Source: Micromonospora vinacea (GTDB taxonomy: Bacteria > Actinomycetota > Actinomycetes > Mycobacteriales > Micromonosporaceae). From it: 64,000 nt of DNA. The notes below the pieces were generated by a model. It was not told the DNA's origin and did not search any database. It saw nothing but the letters and a program-made list of their open reading frames with translations. Position 1 is the first letter of the stretch, and the number at the start of each line of letters is the position of its first letter. Positions 16,542-24,606 of this stretch are shown in pieces. The translations under genes were made by a program, and so were the position numbers. The stretch spans positions 7,130,001-7,194,000 of the forward strand of contig NZ_JADOTY010000001.1 in NCBI RefSeq assembly GCF_015751785.1. The letters are read 5' to 3'.

Positions 16542-17116
16542 CCCCCGGCCCGGTCCGCCCCTCCGGCATCCGGCATCCCCGGCCGACCCGGGCGGAGCTG
16601 GCCGCCGCCGCCGATCGGACCATCCCCGACGTGCTCGCGCCGGGGCTGGCGGTGCTCTTCGTCGGCATCAACCCGGGCCTCTGGTCGGCTGCCACCGGCT
16701 GGCACTTCGCCCGGCCCGGTAACCGGTTCTGGCCCGCCCTGCACCGCGGCGGGTTCACCCCTCGACTGCTGCACCCCAGCGAACAGGACGAGCTGCCCGC
16801 GCTCGGGCTCGGCATCACCAACATGGCCGCCCGGGCCAGCGCCCGCGCGGACGAGCTGAGCACCGGGGAACTCCTCGACGGTGCGGCGATCCTGACCGAC
16901 AAGGTGGCCCGGTACCGGCCGCGCTGGGTGGCCGTGGTGGGGGTGACCGCGTACCGGATCGGTTTCCAGCGGCCGAAGGCCACCTTCGGGCCGCAGCCGG
17001 AGTCGCTGGCCGGCGCCCGGCTGTGGGTGCTGCCCAACCCCAGCGGCCTGAACGCGCACTTCACCCCGGTCACCCTGGGCCTGGCGTTCGCCGAGCTGCG
17101 CGTGGCGGCGTTCTGA
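16538..17116 (+). CDS. mug: Mismatch-specific uracil/thymine DNA glycosylase (Mug/TDG family)
   Basis: 192 residues from GTG 16538. The active-site motif is LFVGINPGLWSAATG, matching the GINPGL of Mug with the catalytic Asn, and the second motif is NPSGLNAHFTP. Other conserved blocks are FARPGNRFWPALHRGGFTP and LGLGITNMAARASARADEL. The enzyme removes uracil or thymine opposite guanine and other damaged bases. Last gene of the overlapping operon from 13524. The biosynthetic region begins just after it on the opposite strand. Confidence 0.9.
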   Translation: MTPGPVRPSGIRHPRPTRAELAAAADRTIPDVLAPGLAVLFVGINPGLWSAATGWHFARPGNRFWPALHRGGFTPRLLHPSEQDELPALGLGITNMAARASARADELSTGELLDGAAILTDKVARYRPRWVAVVGVTAYRIGFQRPKATFGPQPESLAGARLWVLPNPSGLNAHFTPVTLGLAFAELRVAAF

Positions 17117-17159
17117 CCAGCGGTCAAGCTGTTGTGGCCTCTCGGGTGGGCGACGGCCG

Positions 17160-19847
17160 TCAGCGGCTCCGGGCGGGCGCGCCCGGGGAGGCCTCGCCGA
17201 TCGCGGCCCGGTCGAGGGCGCCCTGGACCAGGTCCGCCTCCGGCAGGTTCAGGGCACGGAACTCGTGCACGGCCCGCTCCCGGTGTTCGCGGGCGGCCAC
17301 CGGGTCGCCCAGCTCGGCGTAGGCGTCGCCCAGGTACCGCTGGGCCCGCGCCGCCTCGTGCGGGTCGCCGGTGCGCGCGGTGTGCTCGGCGGCCTCCCGA
17401 TGGCACTCCAGGGCCTGATCCGGGTGCCCGGTACGGAGCAGTGCCACGCCCAGGCTGTTGAGCACCTCGGCCTGCAGCACCCGGTCGGCGATCGCCCGGC
17501 TCGCGTCCAGGGCCCGGGTCAGCACCGCGATCGCCTCGACGACCTCGCCCAGGTCGAGAAGGCAGGCGCCGGTGCGGCTCAGCGCCCGGCACTCGTCGGC
17601 TCGGTTGCCCGTGCTGTCGAACGTCTCCAGAGCCTGTTGCAGCAGCGGGATCGCGCGTGACGGTCGCCCCGCACGCTCGTGGACGAACGCGAGCCCCTTG
17701 AGCGCCGCGCCCTCCCCGGTACGGTCGCCGGTCGACCGGCCGATCTCCAGGGCCTGCTTCACCATCTCGGTCGCCTCCTCGAACCGCCCGGTCCAGGCCA
17801 GGCTGCGCCCCACGTTTGTCAGCACCCGGCCCTCGGCCACCCGTGCGTTGATCGCCCGCAGCCGGTCCGCCGCCTGCCGTGACCAGAACAGCGACTCCTC
17901 GTAGCGGCCGAGACGCTCGTAGGCGAAGCCCAGATTGCACATCACCCGGCCCTCCCCGGCCTGGTCGTCCAGCTCGGCGAAGACGGCCAGTGCCGCGAGG
18001 TAGTGCTGCACGCCGTCCAGCAACTGGCTCGACATGTCGTGGCAGAGCCCGAGCGTGCTGAGCACGTCCGCCTCGCCTTGCCGGTCGCCGAGCTCCCGGA
18101 ATCCGCTCAGTGCCTCGGCGAGGCAGCTCAGCGCCTCAGTGTGGAAGCTCGTCCAGGCATAGTTGGCCCCCAGGTTGAGCAGGGCCGTGCTGCGCCCGGC
18201 GAGGTCACCCAGCTTCCGGGCGGCTTCGGCGGCGGCGACCTGCAGCTGCTCGTTCGCCCCGAAGTGCCCGCCGGCCTGCAGATGGTGGCCGAGGATCGCG
18301 GCCATGTCGACGACCCGCTCCGGCCCGGCCGCGCTCGCCACCGCCAGCAGGTTCGTGCTCTCCTCACCGAGCCAGGTCAGCGCGTCCGGGTGCGGGAAGT
18401 AGTCGGCCGGCCCGGTGCCACGGTCCGGCAGCCACCGGTACGGGTACAGCTCCCGGATCGCCGCCGCCGCGGTGGCCACGTAGTGGTCGAAGACCCGGGC
18501 CAGCGCCGCGTCCCGGGCTGGCTCGTCCTCCCGCACGGCCAGGTCCCGCGCGTACGCCCGGAGCAGATCGTGGAAGTCGTACGCGTTCGGCCCGCGCTGT
18601 TGCAGCAGGTTCTGGTCGAGCATCGACTCCAGGAACGCCTGCGCGGCCGGTGGTGTCAGCCCGGTCAGCGCGGCCACCGAGCCGGGGGTCAGCGCGTCGC
18701 CGGGGTGCAGGGCCAGCAGCCGGTAGTGCCGCTTCTGCTCGTCGTCCAGCTCGCGGTAGGACAGCTCGAAGACGGCGCGGACCGTGCTGCCGCCGGCGGA
18801 CAGCCCGTCCAGGCCGTGCGTCCGCAGGTACTCCACCAGGTTCTGCACAGTCCACGAGCTGCGTGCCCGCAGGCGTTGCGAGGCCAGCGCGACAGCGATC
18901 GGCAGGTGCCCGCAGAGCTCGGCGACCTCGGTGGTGGCGCGCATGTCGGCGACCTTGTCGGCGCTGGCCGTGGTGCGCAGCATCCGCAGCGCCTCGTCCG
19001 GGCTGAACGCGGGCAGCGCGATCTGGCGTACGTGCGGGAGCCCGGCCAGGCTGCGCCGGCTCGTCATGATCGTCAGGCTGTACGGGCTGGTCGGCAGCAG
19101 ATCACGCACCTGCTCCTCGTTCGCCACGTTGTCCAGCACGACGATCGCCTCGCGCCCGGCGAGCCGGTCACGATACATCGCGGCCCGCCCGTCGAGGTCG
19201 GCCGGGATTCGGGAGCCGGGCACCCCGAGACGCCGCAGGAACGAGTCGAGCACTTCGCCCGGGTCGATCGGGGCGCGCTGCCGGTCGAAGCCGCGCAGGT
19301 TGGTGAACAGTTGCACGTCCGCGTACCGGCCGTCGCGGATCAGTTCGTGAGCGACCCGGATGGCGAACTGCGTCTTGCCGATGCCGGCCATGCCCTCGAC
19401 CACGACCACCAGCGGGTGCGGGGAGTGCCCGGCCTCGTCGATCCAGGCGCGCAGGCCGGCCAGCTGCGGCTCGCGGCCGACGAACCCGGCCAGCTCGTGG
19501 GGTAGCTGACGCAGCGCCTCGACCGACTCGGAACGCTGGGTGGCCGCGTGCGCGGTGATGCACGCGTCGCGCCATGCGGCGACCTGGGCGGGGTCCAGCC
19601 CGAGCGCCCGGACCAGCCGGACGACCAGGTCGATGTCGAGGCGACGGCGGCCGGTCTTGAAGATGTCGGCGACCGTGCTGTGCGAGACCGCGACGGCCTC
19701 CGGATCGGCCGAGATGCGCTTCGCGAGGACCCGGTACGACGGCATGTTCGCCCAGTTCCAGAGATTCTTCAGGGCGCCGACGAACTCGTCGACGGACCGC
19801 GGCTGGCCCGGGCCGGGCGCCGGAGGGTGGCTGGTGTCGTCGTTCAT
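17160..19847 (-). CDS. HTH / NB-ARC / TPR regulatory ATPase, likely cluster regulator
   Basis: 895 residues from ATG 19847, preceded by a good ribosome-binding site (GAAAGG). An XRE-like helix-turn-helix spans about residues 20-95 (MPSYRVLAKRISADP, VSHSTVADIFKTGRRRLD). An NB-ARC ATPase follows: Walker A EGMAGIGKTQFAIRVA near 160, Walker B EAIVVLDNVA near 225. The C-terminal half is a series of tetratricopeptide repeats (for example LNLGANYAWTSFHTEALSC, NVGRSLAWTGRFEEATEM). This STAND-type architecture resembles AfsR without the SARP activation domain. It is transcribed away from the biosynthetic operon at 20027, so pathway control is likely (inference). Confidence 0.88.
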   Translation of the reverse strand: MNDDTSHPPAPGPGQPRSVDEFVGALKNLWNWANMPSYRVLAKRISADPEAVAVSHSTVADIFKTGRRRLDIDLVVRLVRALGLDPAQVAAWRDACITAHAATQRSESVEALRQLPHELAGFVGREPQLAGLRAWIDEAGHSPHPLVVVVEGMAGIGKTQFAIRVAHELIRDGRYADVQLFTNLRGFDRQRAPIDPGEVLDSFLRRLGVPGSRIPADLDGRAAMYRDRLAGREAIVVLDNVANEEQVRDLLPTSPYSLTIMTSRRSLAGLPHVRQIALPAFSPDEALRMLRTTASADKVADMRATTEVAELCGHLPIAVALASQRLRARSSWTVQNLVEYLRTHGLDGLSAGGSTVRAVFELSYRELDDEQKRHYRLLALHPGDALTPGSVAALTGLTPPAAQAFLESMLDQNLLQQRGPNAYDFHDLLRAYARDLAVREDEPARDAALARVFDHYVATAAAAIRELYPYRWLPDRGTGPADYFPHPDALTWLGEESTNLLAVASAAGPERVVDMAAILGHHLQAGGHFGANEQLQVAAAEAARKLGDLAGRSTALLNLGANYAWTSFHTEALSCLAEALSGFRELGDRQGEADVLSTLGLCHDMSSQLLDGVQHYLAALAVFAELDDQAGEGRVMCNLGFAYERLGRYEESLFWSRQAADRLRAINARVAEGRVLTNVGRSLAWTGRFEEATEMVKQALEIGRSTGDRTGEGAALKGLAFVHERAGRPSRAIPLLQQALETFDSTGNRADECRALSRTGACLLDLGEVVEAIAVLTRALDASRAIADRVLQAEVLNSLGVALLRTGHPDQALECHREAAEHTARTGDPHEAARAQRYLGDAYAELGDPVAAREHRERAVHEFRALNLPEADLVQGALDRAAIGEASPGAPARSR

Positions 19848-20026
19848 CGGCGTGCCTTTCCCCGTGGTCGGCGCCGGGCGTACGGATTCGTACGGACTAC
19901 TCGCTCCGTCGCCCCGGACACCGGCAGAGTCCTGGTCGGACATCTCCTTGCTGATCTTCGTGCTGGCAGCGTCGCCGAGTGCTCGATCGCAAAGCCGTCC
20001 GCACACAGGCCATCGGGGGTAGGCGG
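19848..20026. promoter_or_regulatory. Divergent promoter region of the biosynthetic cluster
   Basis: 179 bp between the NB-ARC regulator (minus) and the first biosynthetic gene (plus). It contains a direct repeat of the octamer CGTACGGA at 19879-19886 and 19889-19896, spaced by TT; each copy includes the palindrome CGTACG. This is a candidate operator for the HTH protein encoded beside it. The start at 20027 is preceded by GGGGGTAGGCGG. Confidence 0.5.
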
Positions 20027-21322
20027 ATGACCGGGACGAACCGGCTGTGGACCTTGCTCGACACCTTCAACCTGTCCGATTACACCGACCGGGCGCACCG
20101 GGAGGGACGCGACGCGATGCGTGGCGACGCGGCCCTGACCGAGCAGGTCCGGACACTGACCGAGGCGACAGCGGCGGTCCGCAAGGACAGCGGCGCGCTC
20201 GGCCCGTTCGCACGGCGGGCGGTGGAGACCGCGGGGCAGTTCCTGGACGCGCAGGACTACCTGCTCACGCACGACAAACCCCGCTACGAGCAGTACGCGT
20301 CGGTCGGGTTGCTGCGCCACCTGCTGCGGGTCGAGGGCAACACCGCCACACCGGCCGAGCGCGCCCACGTCTGGCTGGTCTTCCGCCGGATCCTGGAGGC
20401 ACAACTGGAGTTCGAGCTGGCTGCCCTGGCCGGTGTCACCAGCCTGGCCAAGCGGGACTTCTCCCCGCAGGTGGCGCGCGACAGGTATCTCGTGCTGGCC
20501 GACATCCGGGAGATGGTCCCGGGCCGGCTCGGCGGCCGCCCGGTCGGCTCGCAGTGGCTGACCATGCCGGCCGGCGGGCGCACCCTCGGGGAGGTGGCGC
20601 GGGACCGCTCCGGCGCCGCCGCGATCGCGCGGCTGCTGCTGTTCCCGCAGACCACCTGCCACGACGAGGTCGCCTTCCTTGCCCAGATCCAGCTCGGTGA
20701 GTGCCTGTTCTGGGGCGCGCTGCTGTGCGTGCGGCAGGCGCTCGCCGCGATCGGCGCGGGTGACCTGGCCGGCGCGACCCGTCACGTGCGCGCCGCCGGG
20801 CAGTTCGCCCGACCCCTGATCAAGATCTTTCATTCCGTACGGACCATGCCGCCCGCCCACTTCCACGGGTTCCGGGAGCAGACCGGCAACGCCAGCGCCG
20901 TGCAGTGCGAGAGCTGGCAGATGCTCGACGCGCACCTCTACGGCGTGCTCCCGGAGAAGGTCGACGCGCTGGAGACCACCCCGGAGGTGCGGCACGTGCT
21001 GGCCCTGCACCGGCCGGACTTCGTCCCGCTGGTGCCGGTGGTGGCCGATCTCGGCGACAGCCCGGCCGAGCGGGGCCTGCGCGATGAGATCGTCACCTTG
21101 GATCAGCGGATACGTGCGTGGCGCGCCTTCCACACCAGGCAGCTCGCGGGGCGGCAGGATCCGGGGTATCTGCCGGCAGGCGCGGCCGCTTCCGGCGGCA
21201 CGTCCGGTTATCCCTATCTGGCTGCGCAACGGCCACCGCGAGCCTCGGCGATGGAAAGAGGACCGAAGCGCGATTCGGACCACCAGGCACCCTCCGGCGA
21301 TTGCAAGATAGGTTCGCGCTGA
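20027..21322 (+). CDS. Tryptophan 2,3-dioxygenase-superfamily heme protein with N-terminal extension
   Basis: 431 residues, about 150 longer than bacterial tryptophan dioxygenases. The second half matches the family step by step: CHDEVAFLAQIQLGE (residues 211-225, the HDE/substrate-His region), TMPPAHFHGFREQTGNASAVQ (about 273-293, with the substrate-binding Arg), WRAFHTRQLAGR with the probable proximal heme His 369, and SGGTSGYPYL (389-398) as in the GTGGTSG loop. The first 190 residues are an unassigned helical extension. Superfamily members include TDO, PrnB and MarE, which act on Trp or related indoles. Reaction unknown; first gene of the operon. A shorter distance start upstream (19979) lacks a clear ribosome-binding site. 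Confidence 0.78.
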   Translation: MTGTNRLWTLLDTFNLSDYTDRAHREGRDAMRGDAALTEQVRTLTEATAAVRKDSGALGPFARRAVETAGQFLDAQDYLLTHDKPRYEQYASVGLLRHLLRVEGNTATPAERAHVWLVFRRILEAQLEFELAALAGVTSLAKRDFSPQVARDRYLVLADIREMVPGRLGGRPVGSQWLTMPAGGRTLGEVARDRSGAAAIARLLLFPQTTCHDEVAFLAQIQLGECLFWGALLCVRQALAAIGAGDLAGATRHVRAAGQFARPLIKIFHSVRTMPPAHFHGFREQTGNASAVQCESWQMLDAHLYGVLPEKVDALETTPEVRHVLALHRPDFVPLVPVVADLGDSPAERGLRDEIVTLDQRIRAWRAFHTRQLAGRQDPGYLPAGAAASGGTSGYPYLAAQRPPRASAMERGPKRDSDHQAPSGDCKIGSR

Positions 21323-21393
21323 ATTTTATTCCTCCGCCGCAAGTCACCGCGGAATGCATGTCAGTTGTCCCAGTCAATGGAACGGAATGGAAT

Positions 21394-22008
21394 ATGAAAG
21401 CAGAGCGAAGCGCCACGTTGCGTGACCGATTCCCGGATCTGCAATTCGCCATGATCACGGACGTGGTGATCGACGCCGATTTCCCAGCCAGGGCGGCCGC
21501 CCTGGACGTGGCCGCGACGATCGAGCGTGACGCGGACCGGATCGAGCGGGCGGTCGCGGCGGCCGACACGTTCTTCCGGGTCGAGGGTCACCGCTGCCCC
21601 CTGCCTGGCCAACTCGCCGGCGCTCGACGCAAGGGCCTGCCCCCGGTGCCGCCGCTCGTCCGCGCGCTGCTCTACGCCGAGATGAGCACCGGCGTGCTGC
21701 TCGGCGTCCAGGACGCCGAGGGGATGCGGGGCGACCTGCTGCTCGACCTCGCCGAGGACGGGGAGACCTTCGCGGGGATGCGCGGTGACGTGGTGTGCCG
21801 GGCCGGTGAGCCGGTGATCCGCGACGGGGCCGGGATCATCGCGTCCGTCTTTCAGGGACCCGACCACCGTACCCGGATCGACGACGGCACCACCCAGCCG
21901 ATCTTCTACGCCTTCGGCGTGCCCGGACTGGACCGGGAGCGGCTCGACGCGGCGATCACCGCCGTCCGGGAGCTGTTCCCGGCCGGCAGCGCGGTCGTCC
22001 ACGGCTGA
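21394..22008 (+). CDS. Free-standing B3/4 (PheRS beta editing-type) domain protein
   Basis: 204 residues from ATG 21394 (an in-frame ATG at 21358 is also possible). It matches the B3/4 domain found in phenylalanyl-tRNA synthetase beta subunits and in stand-alone proteins: FFRVEGHRCPLPGQL, RKGLPPVPPLVRALLYAEM, TGVLLGVQDAEGMRGDLLL, and an acidic/Gly segment ending AGIIASVFQGPDHRTRI. In PheRS this domain hydrolyses tRNA-Phe mischarged with Tyr. Here, next to enzymes that make Phe/Tyr-like units, it may act as a trans-editing or amide/ester hydrolase. The 71-bp gap before it is A+T-richer than the flanks. Confidence 0.8.
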   Translation: MKAERSATLRDRFPDLQFAMITDVVIDADFPARAAALDVAATIERDADRIERAVAAADTFFRVEGHRCPLPGQLAGARRKGLPPVPPLVRALLYAEMSTGVLLGVQDAEGMRGDLLLDLAEDGETFAGMRGDVVCRAGEPVIRDGAGIIASVFQGPDHRTRIDDGTTQPIFYAFGVPGLDRERLDAAITAVRELFPAGSAVVHG

Positions 22009-22019
22009 AAGGAACCGCC

Positions 22020-23255
22020 ATGTCCACCTCACCCCTGCTGATCGTGGTCTGCCCGATGGACCGGGAGACCCGTTGGCACATGCTGGAGTCGGTCGGCGCC
22101 CACCATCGGGTCTGGCTCTTCGTCGACACCGAACCCACCTGGGAGAGCGCCTACGCGGCCGGTCACACCGTGATCGACACGCTCGATGCGGACCGGATGA
22201 CCGAGCAGGCCCGCCGGCTCTCCCCGGACGCGATCGTCTGTTGGGACGAGACCCGGATCCTGGCCGCAGCCCACGTCGCGCAGCGGCTCGGCCTGCCCGG
22301 ACTGACCCCGGCGGCGGTGCTCGCCTGCCGTGACAAGCACGCCACCCGGCGCGCGGTCGCCGCAGCCGGTGGCCCGCAGCCGGTGTCGACCCTGGTCGAC
22401 ACGCTGCCGCAGGCGCTCGCCGCGGCCCGGTCCACCGGCTATCCGGTGGTCGTCAAGCCCCGCGCGCTGGTCGGCAGCACCGGCACCCGGCTGGCCCGCG
22501 ACGAGCGGGAACTCACCGAGATCTTCCCGGCCACCCGGGGGATCACCATGCCGGAGGTGCGGGAGCGGTTCGACTCGGCGGTGCTCGTCGAGGAATATCT
22601 GGACGGCCCGGAGATCAGCGTCGACTCCCTGGTCTGGGACGGTGTGGTCACCCCGCTCTACGTGGCCCGCAAGCAGCTCAGCCCGCTGCCGAATTTCGAG
22701 GAGGTCGGACACGTCGTCTCGCGCGACGACCCGCTGGTGCGCGACCCGGAGCTGCTGCGGGTGCTCGGGCTGGTGCACGCCGCGCTCGGGGTCACCCGGG
22801 GCTGGACGCACTCGGAGTGGCGGCTCACCGCGTACGGTCCCCGGCTCGTCGAGGTCAATGCCCGCAGCGGCGGTGACCTGATCTCGTACCTCGGTCGTCT
22901 GGTGACCGGAGCGGACGCCGCGCTGGCGGCGGCTTCCCTCGCCCTGGGGGAGCGCCCGGAGCCCGGCCCGGCCGGGTATCCGGCGGCGGCCGTGCGGTTC
23001 CTCTACCCACCGGTGGAGACCGTGGTCGGCGAGGTGGAGATCGTCTCGGACCGGCTGCCGTCCGGGATCGTGCTGGCCCGCGCCCTGGCCGGACCCGGGC
23101 ACGTCCTGGAGCTGCCGCCCGCCTCGCACACCGGCCGGTACGCGGTCCTGGTCGCCGCGGGCGGCAGCGCCGAGGAGTGCGAGCGGATCCTGGACGCCGC
23201 CGAGGACGCGGTTCGCCTGATCGTCGCCGAGCCTGCGGTGGCGGTGCGCGGATGA
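22020..23255 (+). CDS. ATP-grasp ligase (L-amino acid ligase type)
   Basis: 411 residues. ATP-grasp features: TGYPVVVKPRALVGSTGTRL (about 139-158) with the nucleotide-binding Lys, VLVEEYLDGPEISVDSLVW, and the metal-binding LVEVNARSGGDLISYL. The N-terminal domain (IVVCPMDRETRWHMLESVG..) and overall layout resemble BacD-like L-amino acid ligases, which join two amino acids through an acyl phosphate. It starts 11 bp after the B3/4 gene and overlaps the MFS gene by 4 bp (ATGA). The likely task is amide bond formation for a dipeptide-like product. Confidence 0.85.
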   Translation: MSTSPLLIVVCPMDRETRWHMLESVGAHHRVWLFVDTEPTWESAYAAGHTVIDTLDADRMTEQARRLSPDAIVCWDETRILAAAHVAQRLGLPGLTPAAVLACRDKHATRRAVAAAGGPQPVSTLVDTLPQALAAARSTGYPVVVKPRALVGSTGTRLARDERELTEIFPATRGITMPEVRERFDSAVLVEEYLDGPEISVDSLVWDGVVTPLYVARKQLSPLPNFEEVGHVVSRDDPLVRDPELLRVLGLVHAALGVTRGWTHSEWRLTAYGPRLVEVNARSGGDLISYLGRLVTGADAALAAASLALGERPEPGPAGYPAAAVRFLYPPVETVVGEVEIVSDRLPSGIVLARALAGPGHVLELPPASHTGRYAVLVAAGGSAEECERILDAAEDAVRLIVAEPAVAVRG

Positions 23256-24526
23256 GTACGCCGGGCAGCGCGCCCGCCGCCGACGGGGTCCTGGCGACGT
23301 GGCGTCAGGCGCCGCGGCCAGTCAAGGCCGTGATCGCCGGGATTCTGGTGAACCGCTTCGGCGGCTTCCTGCAGATCTTCCTGGTGCTCTACCTGACGCA
23401 GCGGGGCTTCAGCACGGTCCAGGCCGGTACGGCCCTGGGCGCGCTGGGTGCGGGTGCGGTGCTCGGCACTCTCGGCGGGGGCTGGCTGGCGGCCCAGGTC
23501 GGCTGCCGGCTCGCGGTGGCCGCCAGTATGTCGGCGACCGCGCTGTGCACTGTCGCGGTGCTCTACGTCCCCGGATATCCGGCGTTGCTGGCGATGGTGG
23601 CAGGTGTCGGCGCGGCCAGCCAGCTGTACCGGCCCGCCGCCGCCGAGGTGGTCAGCCGATACACCCCCGCCGAGCGGCAGGTGCTGGTCTTCGCCATGTA
23701 CCGGCTCGCCACGAACCTCGGCACCACGGCCGCGCCGCTGCTGGGCGCGGCGCTGGTGGCGATCTCGTACCCGGTGCTGTTCTGGGTCGAGGCCCTGGCG
23801 GCGCTGAGCGTGGTCGCGATCGGGCTGTCGCTGCCCCACGACCGTCCGGCCCCGGCCGAGCCGCGAGCCGGGGCCGAGCCACCGGCCGGGGCCGAGCCAC
23901 GAGCGAGTTACCGCGCACTGCTGGCCGACCGCCGCTACCTGCTGTTCCTGCTGGCGATCCTCGGGTTCGCGGCCGTCTACAACCAGTACCTCGCGACGCT
24001 GCCACTGACCGTGCGCGACGCCGGGCTGCCGACCACTGTCTACAGCGTCTGCGTGGCGGTGAACGCGGCCGTGGTGATCGCGCTGGAACTGGTGGTCACC
24101 CGGTGGGTGCGGCACTGGTCCGGCCGGGTGGCGGCGGCTGCCGGGATCCTGCTGGTCGGCGCCGGGCTCAGCGCCTACGCGCTGCCGCTGCAGTTCGCCG
24201 GCCTGGTCGTGGCCACGCTGGTCTGGTCGGTCGGCGAGGTGATCGGGTCGCCGACGCTCACCGCCTACCCGGCCGGGGCCGGACCGGTCGCGCTGCGCAG
24301 CCGGTACCTGGGCGCGTCCCAGTCGATGTTCGGACTCGGCGCCGCGATCGGGCCACCGCTCGGCGTCGCCGTCTGGGCCGCTGCCGGTGACCGTTTCTGG
24401 TTGCTCTGCGGGCTGGTCGCGGCATTGTCCGCGGTAGCGGCGTGGCGCTCGATGACCGATTCCCGCGTCCGTGTCCCGGCCTCCAACGATGCTGTGGAAT
24501 TGCTGGAAGATTCCCGACAGAAATAA
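23252..24526 (+). CDS. MFS transporter, probable exporter
   Basis: 424 residues with about 12 predicted membrane segments, starting after a short cytosolic stretch (RPVKAVIAGILVNRFGGFLQ). The conserved loop between segments 2 and 3 reads GGGWLAAQVGCRLAV. A central loop (about residues 195-220) has a thrice-repeated Glu-Pro-Arg/Pro-Ala-Gly-Ala motif. Position directly after the ATP-grasp gene with overlap mirrors the bacD-bacE order of bacilysin clusters, where the transporter gives self-protection by export. Specificity is inferred. Confidence 0.85.
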   Translation: MSTPGSAPAADGVLATWRQAPRPVKAVIAGILVNRFGGFLQIFLVLYLTQRGFSTVQAGTALGALGAGAVLGTLGGGWLAAQVGCRLAVAASMSATALCTVAVLYVPGYPALLAMVAGVGAASQLYRPAAAEVVSRYTPAERQVLVFAMYRLATNLGTTAAPLLGAALVAISYPVLFWVEALAALSVVAIGLSLPHDRPAPAEPRAGAEPPAGAEPRASYRALLADRRYLLFLLAILGFAAVYNQYLATLPLTVRDAGLPTTVYSVCVAVNAAVVIALELVVTRWVRHWSGRVAAAAGILLVGAGLSAYALPLQFAGLVVATLVWSVGEVIGSPTLTAYPAGAGPVALRSRYLGASQSMFGLGAAIGPPLGVAVWAAAGDRFWLLCGLVAALSAVAAWRSMTDSRVRVPASNDAVELLEDSRQK

Positions 24527-24606
24527 GCGTGACGGCATTACCTCGTATCGCCGCCGTCGACGACTATTCCCCGCCCATTCCCCCGCATTTCTCCGGAGAG
24601 ACCCCC

